The notes under the pieces are model-generated. The model worked only from the letters and a program-made list of their open reading frames with translations. It searched no databases and was not told the origin of the DNA. This document shows, piece by piece, positions 47,497 to 49,798 of a stretch of DNA of 49,798 bases. Origin of the DNA: Hyphomicrobiales bacterium (GTDB taxonomy: Bacteria; Pseudomonadota; Alphaproteobacteria; Rhizobiales; Xanthobacteraceae); assembly GCA_017305455.1 (NCBI GenBank), contig JAFKKO010000128.1:1-49798 (forward strand), read 5' to 3'. How positions within the stretch are numbered: position 1 is the first letter of the stretch; every line of letters starts with the position of its first letter. Made by a program: the position numbers and the translations under genes.

Positions 47497-48291
47497 TTAC
47501 GCAATGGTCTGCACAAGTCCGCCTTCGGCGCGCAGCGCCGCGCCGTTGGTGACCGACGCCTGCCGCGAGGCGATATAGACCACCATGTTGGCGATCTCCT
47601 CGGTGCTGGCAAAACGCTGGATCAGCGATGACGGCCGGTTCTGCTTGATGAACTCCGCCGCGGCAGTCTCGATCGACTGGCCGCTCTGCTTCGCAAGCTC
47701 CTTGACGAAACTTTCAACCCCCTCCGACATGGTCGGTCCCGGCATCACCGAGTTGACGGTGACGGCGGTGCCGCGGGTCAGTTCGGCAAGGCCGCGCGAT
47801 ATGGCAAGCTGGGCGGTCTTGGTCATGTCGTAATGAATCATCTCTTTCGGAGCCATCAGCGCGCATTCGGAAGAAATGAAAATGATGCGGCCCCAGTTGC
47901 GCTTCAGCATGCCCTTGATATAGGCGCGCGCGAGCCGAACGCCCGACATCACGTTGACCTCGAAGAAACGCAGCCAGTCGGCGTCCGGAATCTCGAAGAA
48001 ATCTTTCATCTCGAAAATTCCGGCATTGTTGATGAGAATGTCGACATCCGGCACCGACTGCACCAGCGCTGCGCAGCCCTCCGCGGTCGAAACATCGGCG
48101 GCGACGCCGCGCACCTTGGCGGCCGGCACCACCTTGCCGATCGAGGCGATCGCCGCATCGATCCGTTCCTGAGTGCGTCCGTTGACGATCACATTGGCGC
48201 CGCTGCCCGCCAGCCCCTTGGCGATCGCGTGGCCGATGCCGCCGGTCGAACCTGTGACAAGCGCCGTGGTCCCTGAAAGATCGATCTTCAT
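47497..48291 (-). CDS. Short-chain dehydrogenase/reductase
   Basis: The 264-residue classical SDR has TGSTGGIGHAIAKGL, NNAG, catalytic Ser in FISSECALMAPKEMI and the YxxxK pair (Y-D-M-T-K) just after. Basic residues (NGRTQER) after the second strand suggest NADP. It resembles oxidoreductases that act on 3-oxoacyl or keto compounds, but the substrate is unknown. The ATG at 48291 is chosen because AGGGAG lies six bases before it; the in-frame ATG at 48297 leaves no room. It is separated from neighbours by the repeat and a 135-base gap. Confidence 0.88.
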   Translation of the reverse strand: MKIDLSGTTALVTGSTGGIGHAIAKGLAGSGANVIVNGRTQERIDAAIASIGKVVPAAKVRGVAADVSTAEGCAALVQSVPDVDILINNAGIFEMKDFFEIPDADWLRFFEVNVMSGVRLARAYIKGMLKRNWGRIIFISSECALMAPKEMIHYDMTKTAQLAISRGLAELTRGTAVTVNSVMPGPTMSEGVESFVKELAKQSGQSIETAAAEFIKQNRPSSLIQRFASTEEIANMVVYIASRQASVTNGAALRAEGGLVQTIA

Positions 48292-48426
48292 CGCCATCTC
48301 CCTTGCTGTGTTCTGTGTATGGCGCGCGCAAACACGCTTTCCAAGACGCCAGCAGGGAAGAAGCGTTCAGGAGCCCGTACCTCGCAAATATCTGACATAC
48401 ATTGGATATCGAACCGCGAGCAGCGC

Positions 48427-49038
48427 TTATTTCGCGCCGGCTTTTTCCAGGATCGCCACCATCCGCGCATAGCCGCGACGGCGGGCATGCGCGAGCGGCG
48501 TCACGCCATCGCGGTCCGCAATATTGACGTCCGCGCCGGCATCGACCAGCAGACGCACGATCTCGGTATGGACCGGACCGCCGTCGCTGAGAATCACCGC
48601 CTCGATCAGCGCGGTCCAGCCGAGCCGGTTGATGTGATTGATGTTGATGGCGGTGCCGAGCAGGATCTTCACAGTCTCGGGATGACCGTGATGGGCCGCG
48701 GGAATCAGTGCCGTACCGCCATAGCGGTTGGTGCTGGCAAGATCGGCGCCGGCTTCCAGCGTCATCATGAGGATTTCGTTGCGGCCCTCAGCGCCGGCAT
48801 AGAGATACGGCGTGTCGGAAATCGAATCCTTCGCATTCACATCGGCTCCAGCGGCAATCAACAGCCGCGCCACATCGACATGATTGCCATGGGTGGAGAG
48901 CAGCAATGCCGTTCTTCCCGAGCGGTCGCGTGCCTCGATATCCGCCCCCTCCGACAGCAAGGCTCCGACTCGCGTCGCATCGCCGCGTGCCGCCGCATCA
49001 AGAAACTGCGAATTGATCCCCGCCCCGGCAGCCGCCAT
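48427..49038 (-). CDS. Ankyrin-repeat protein
   Basis: The 203-residue product consists of about five to six ankyrin repeats (for example ADIEARDRSGRTALLLSTHG, then ADVNAKDSISDTPYLYAGAE and GGTALIPAAHHGHPETVKIL). These helices usually bind other proteins. The ATG at 49038 is the conservative start. In-frame sequence before it (TTG at about 49077, giving AGCFILIASGGC) would add a short hydrophobic leader, like a lipoprotein signal, but lies in the rplQ terminator tail. Function and partner are unknown; the location at the end of the ribosomal alpha operon is probably incidental. Confidence 0.75.
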   Translation of the reverse strand: MAAAGAGINSQFLDAAARGDATRVGALLSEGADIEARDRSGRTALLLSTHGNHVDVARLLIAAGADVNAKDSISDTPYLYAGAEGRNEILMMTLEAGADLASTNRYGGTALIPAAHHGHPETVKILLGTAININHINRLGWTALIEAVILSDGGPVHTEIVRLLVDAGADVNIADRDGVTPLAHARRRGYARMVAILEKAGAK

Positions 49039-49075
49039 GCATCCCCCGCTCGCGATTAGAATGAAACAACCAGCC

Positions 49076-49108
49076 AAAATAAAACGAGCGGCGCGATGCG
49101 CCGCTCGT
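49076..49108 (-). terminator. Rho-independent terminator of the rplQ operon
   Basis: ACGAGCGGCGC (49084-49094) and GCGCCGCTCGT (49098-49108) form a perfect 11-bp stem with a GAT loop. On the minus strand TTTTATTTTG follows. It lies 26 bases past the rplQ stop and ends the ribosomal alpha operon. Confidence 0.9.
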
Positions 49109-49133
49109 GAGACATTCGCAGTGACGCGGAAAA

Positions 49134-49550
49134 TCACGCCGCTTCGGCGGGCTTTTCCTGCACCGGGCCCGAATCCTGGCCCTTGGCGTCGACATCGCGA
49201 TCGACGAACTCGATCACGGCCATCGGCGCATTGTCGCCGTAGCGGAAGCCGGCCTTGATGATGCGGGTGTAGCCGCCCTGGCGGTCCTTGTAGCGGGCCG
49301 CAAGCACGTCGAACAGCTTCCTGACCTGATCCTGATCGCGCAATTCGCTGATCGCCTGACGGCGCAGCGCGAGGCCGCCCTTCTTGCCGAGCGTAACCAG
49401 CTTCTCAACGATCGGGCGAAGCTCCTTCGCCTTCGGCAGCGTGGTGACGATCTGCTCGTGCTTGATCAGCGCGGCCGCCATATTGGCGAACATCGCCTTG
49501 CGGTGTTCTGCGGTTCGGTTGAGCTTGCGATGAACCTTGCCGTGACGCAT
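49134..49550 (-). CDS. rplQ: 50S ribosomal protein L17
   Basis: The 138-residue protein lies near the exit tunnel of the large subunit. It opens [20 protein letters not shown], then [20 protein letters not shown], the family signature, and ends with an acidic, Ala-rich tail. It follows rpoA in the alpha operon as is standard. The start at 49550 is 122 bases after the rpoA stop, a rather wide gap holding a 9-bp inverted repeat. Confidence 0.98.
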   Translation of the reverse strand: MRHGKVHRKLNRTAEHRKAMFANMAAALIKHEQIVTTLPKAKELRPIVEKLVTLGKKGGLALRRQAISELRDQDQVRKLFDVLAARYKDRQGGYTRIIKAGFRYGDNAPMAVIEFVDRDVDAKGQDSGPVQEKPAEAA

Positions 49551-49634
49551 GTGATGTATCCTTCAATCTTCCTGTGTCACGACGGCTCGTCGGACATGTT
49601 GCTCAGGTGGGCTTCCTGCGTTCGCCCGCGAAAT

Positions 49635-49658
49635 CATGGCCGGCGTAAACCGGCCATG
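49635..49658. promoter_or_regulatory. 9-bp inverted repeat between rpoA and rplQ
   Basis: CATGGCCGG (49635-49643) and CCGGCCATG (49650-49658) form a perfect stem with a six-base loop. No T run follows on the minus strand, so it is more likely an mRNA stem than a terminator. Confidence 0.45.
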
Positions 49659-49672
49659 ACGATGACGTCGGA

Positions 49673-49798
49673 TCAGTAATGATCCTCGAAGCGCTTGGCC
49701 AGCTCGTCGATGTTCTCCGGCGGCCAGCCGGGCACTTCCATGCCGAGATGCAGACCCATCTGGGCCAGCACTTCCTTGATCTCGTTCAGCGACTTGCG
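49673..49798 (-). CDS. rpoA: RNA polymerase alpha subunit, C-terminal end (partial)
   Basis: The window ends inside this gene; only the last 41 codons are present. They encode [20 protein letters not shown] and then a stretch ending in FEDHY, which is the alpha-CTD end (the helix [10 protein letters not shown] is diagnostic). The stop is at 49673-49675. The alpha subunit begins RNA polymerase assembly and its CTD contacts UP elements and activators. The reading frame is open at the window edge, as expected for a gene running on. Confidence 0.97.

Overview
The window is a chromosomal segment of a GC-rich alphaproteobacterium, most likely a member of the Nitrobacteraceae/Bradyrhizobiaceae (the Bradyrhizobium, Rhodopseudomonas, Nitrobacter and Afipia/Oligotropha group). 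The evidence is the codon bias, a red-type (form IC) RubisCO with CbbX, an ATP12 chaperone next to RluC-RarA-DegP, a GCG_CRPN-type secreted peptide, the rpoA-rplQ end of the ribosomal alpha operon, and an intergenic palindromic repeat of the kind common in this group. This placement is inference; no database search was possible.

Layout. 1-8.9 kb is housekeeping and stress genes: a VOC protein, acylphosphatase, a 1-Cys peroxiredoxin, DNA photolyase, a DMT exporter, glutathione-dependent formaldehyde dehydrogenase, an MFS transporter, and the wreck of a gamma-glutamyltransferase gene. 9.0-21.3 kb is a 12-gene Calvin-cycle operon on the minus strand, cbbF-P-T-G-K-A-L-S-X-E-Z-Y. Many of its genes are coupled by ATGA or GTGA overlaps. 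It is read divergently from the LysR regulator cbbR, with a 22-bp palindrome next to the cbbR start. The operon supplies CO2 fixation (CbbL/S), RubisCO repair (CbbX, probably CbbY), phosphoglycolate removal (CbbZ), reduction of 3-phosphoglycerate (CbbK, CbbG) and RuBP regeneration (CbbA, F, T, E, P).

22.8-31.6 kb is the most interesting block: a LacI-family regulator divergent from an SsuABC/TauABC-type ABC importer, followed by a HisD-family dehydrogenase resembling sulfopropanediol 3-dehydrogenase (HpsN), an SDR, a zinc-type alcohol dehydrogenase with a degraded structural-zinc site, and a YihU-like beta-hydroxyacid dehydrogenase. Two related copies of a 17-bp palindrome lie just upstream of the two divergent start codons. 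I read this as a LacI-controlled uptake and oxidation system for a C3 sulfonate such as 2,3-dihydroxypropane-1-sulfonate. One importer permease gene carries a frameshift, so the system may be damaged or the base call wrong.

31.8-38.6 kb holds tRNA-Arg(UCG), an OxyR-type regulator, several single metabolic genes, an ArsR-type regulator with a palindrome abutting its start codon, and small secreted proteins, one with an extreme Arg/Trp/His tail. 38.6-45.8 kb holds a FlhB-like/FliK-like pair and then the ATP12 gene, a secreted Pro-rich protein and an rluC-rarA-degP series. 45.8-49.8 kb has an HxlR regulator with a divergent reductase, an inverted pair of palindromic repeats, an SDR, an ankyrin protein, rplQ, and the 3' end of rpoA at the window edge. 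No transposase, phage gene or CRISPR array was seen.
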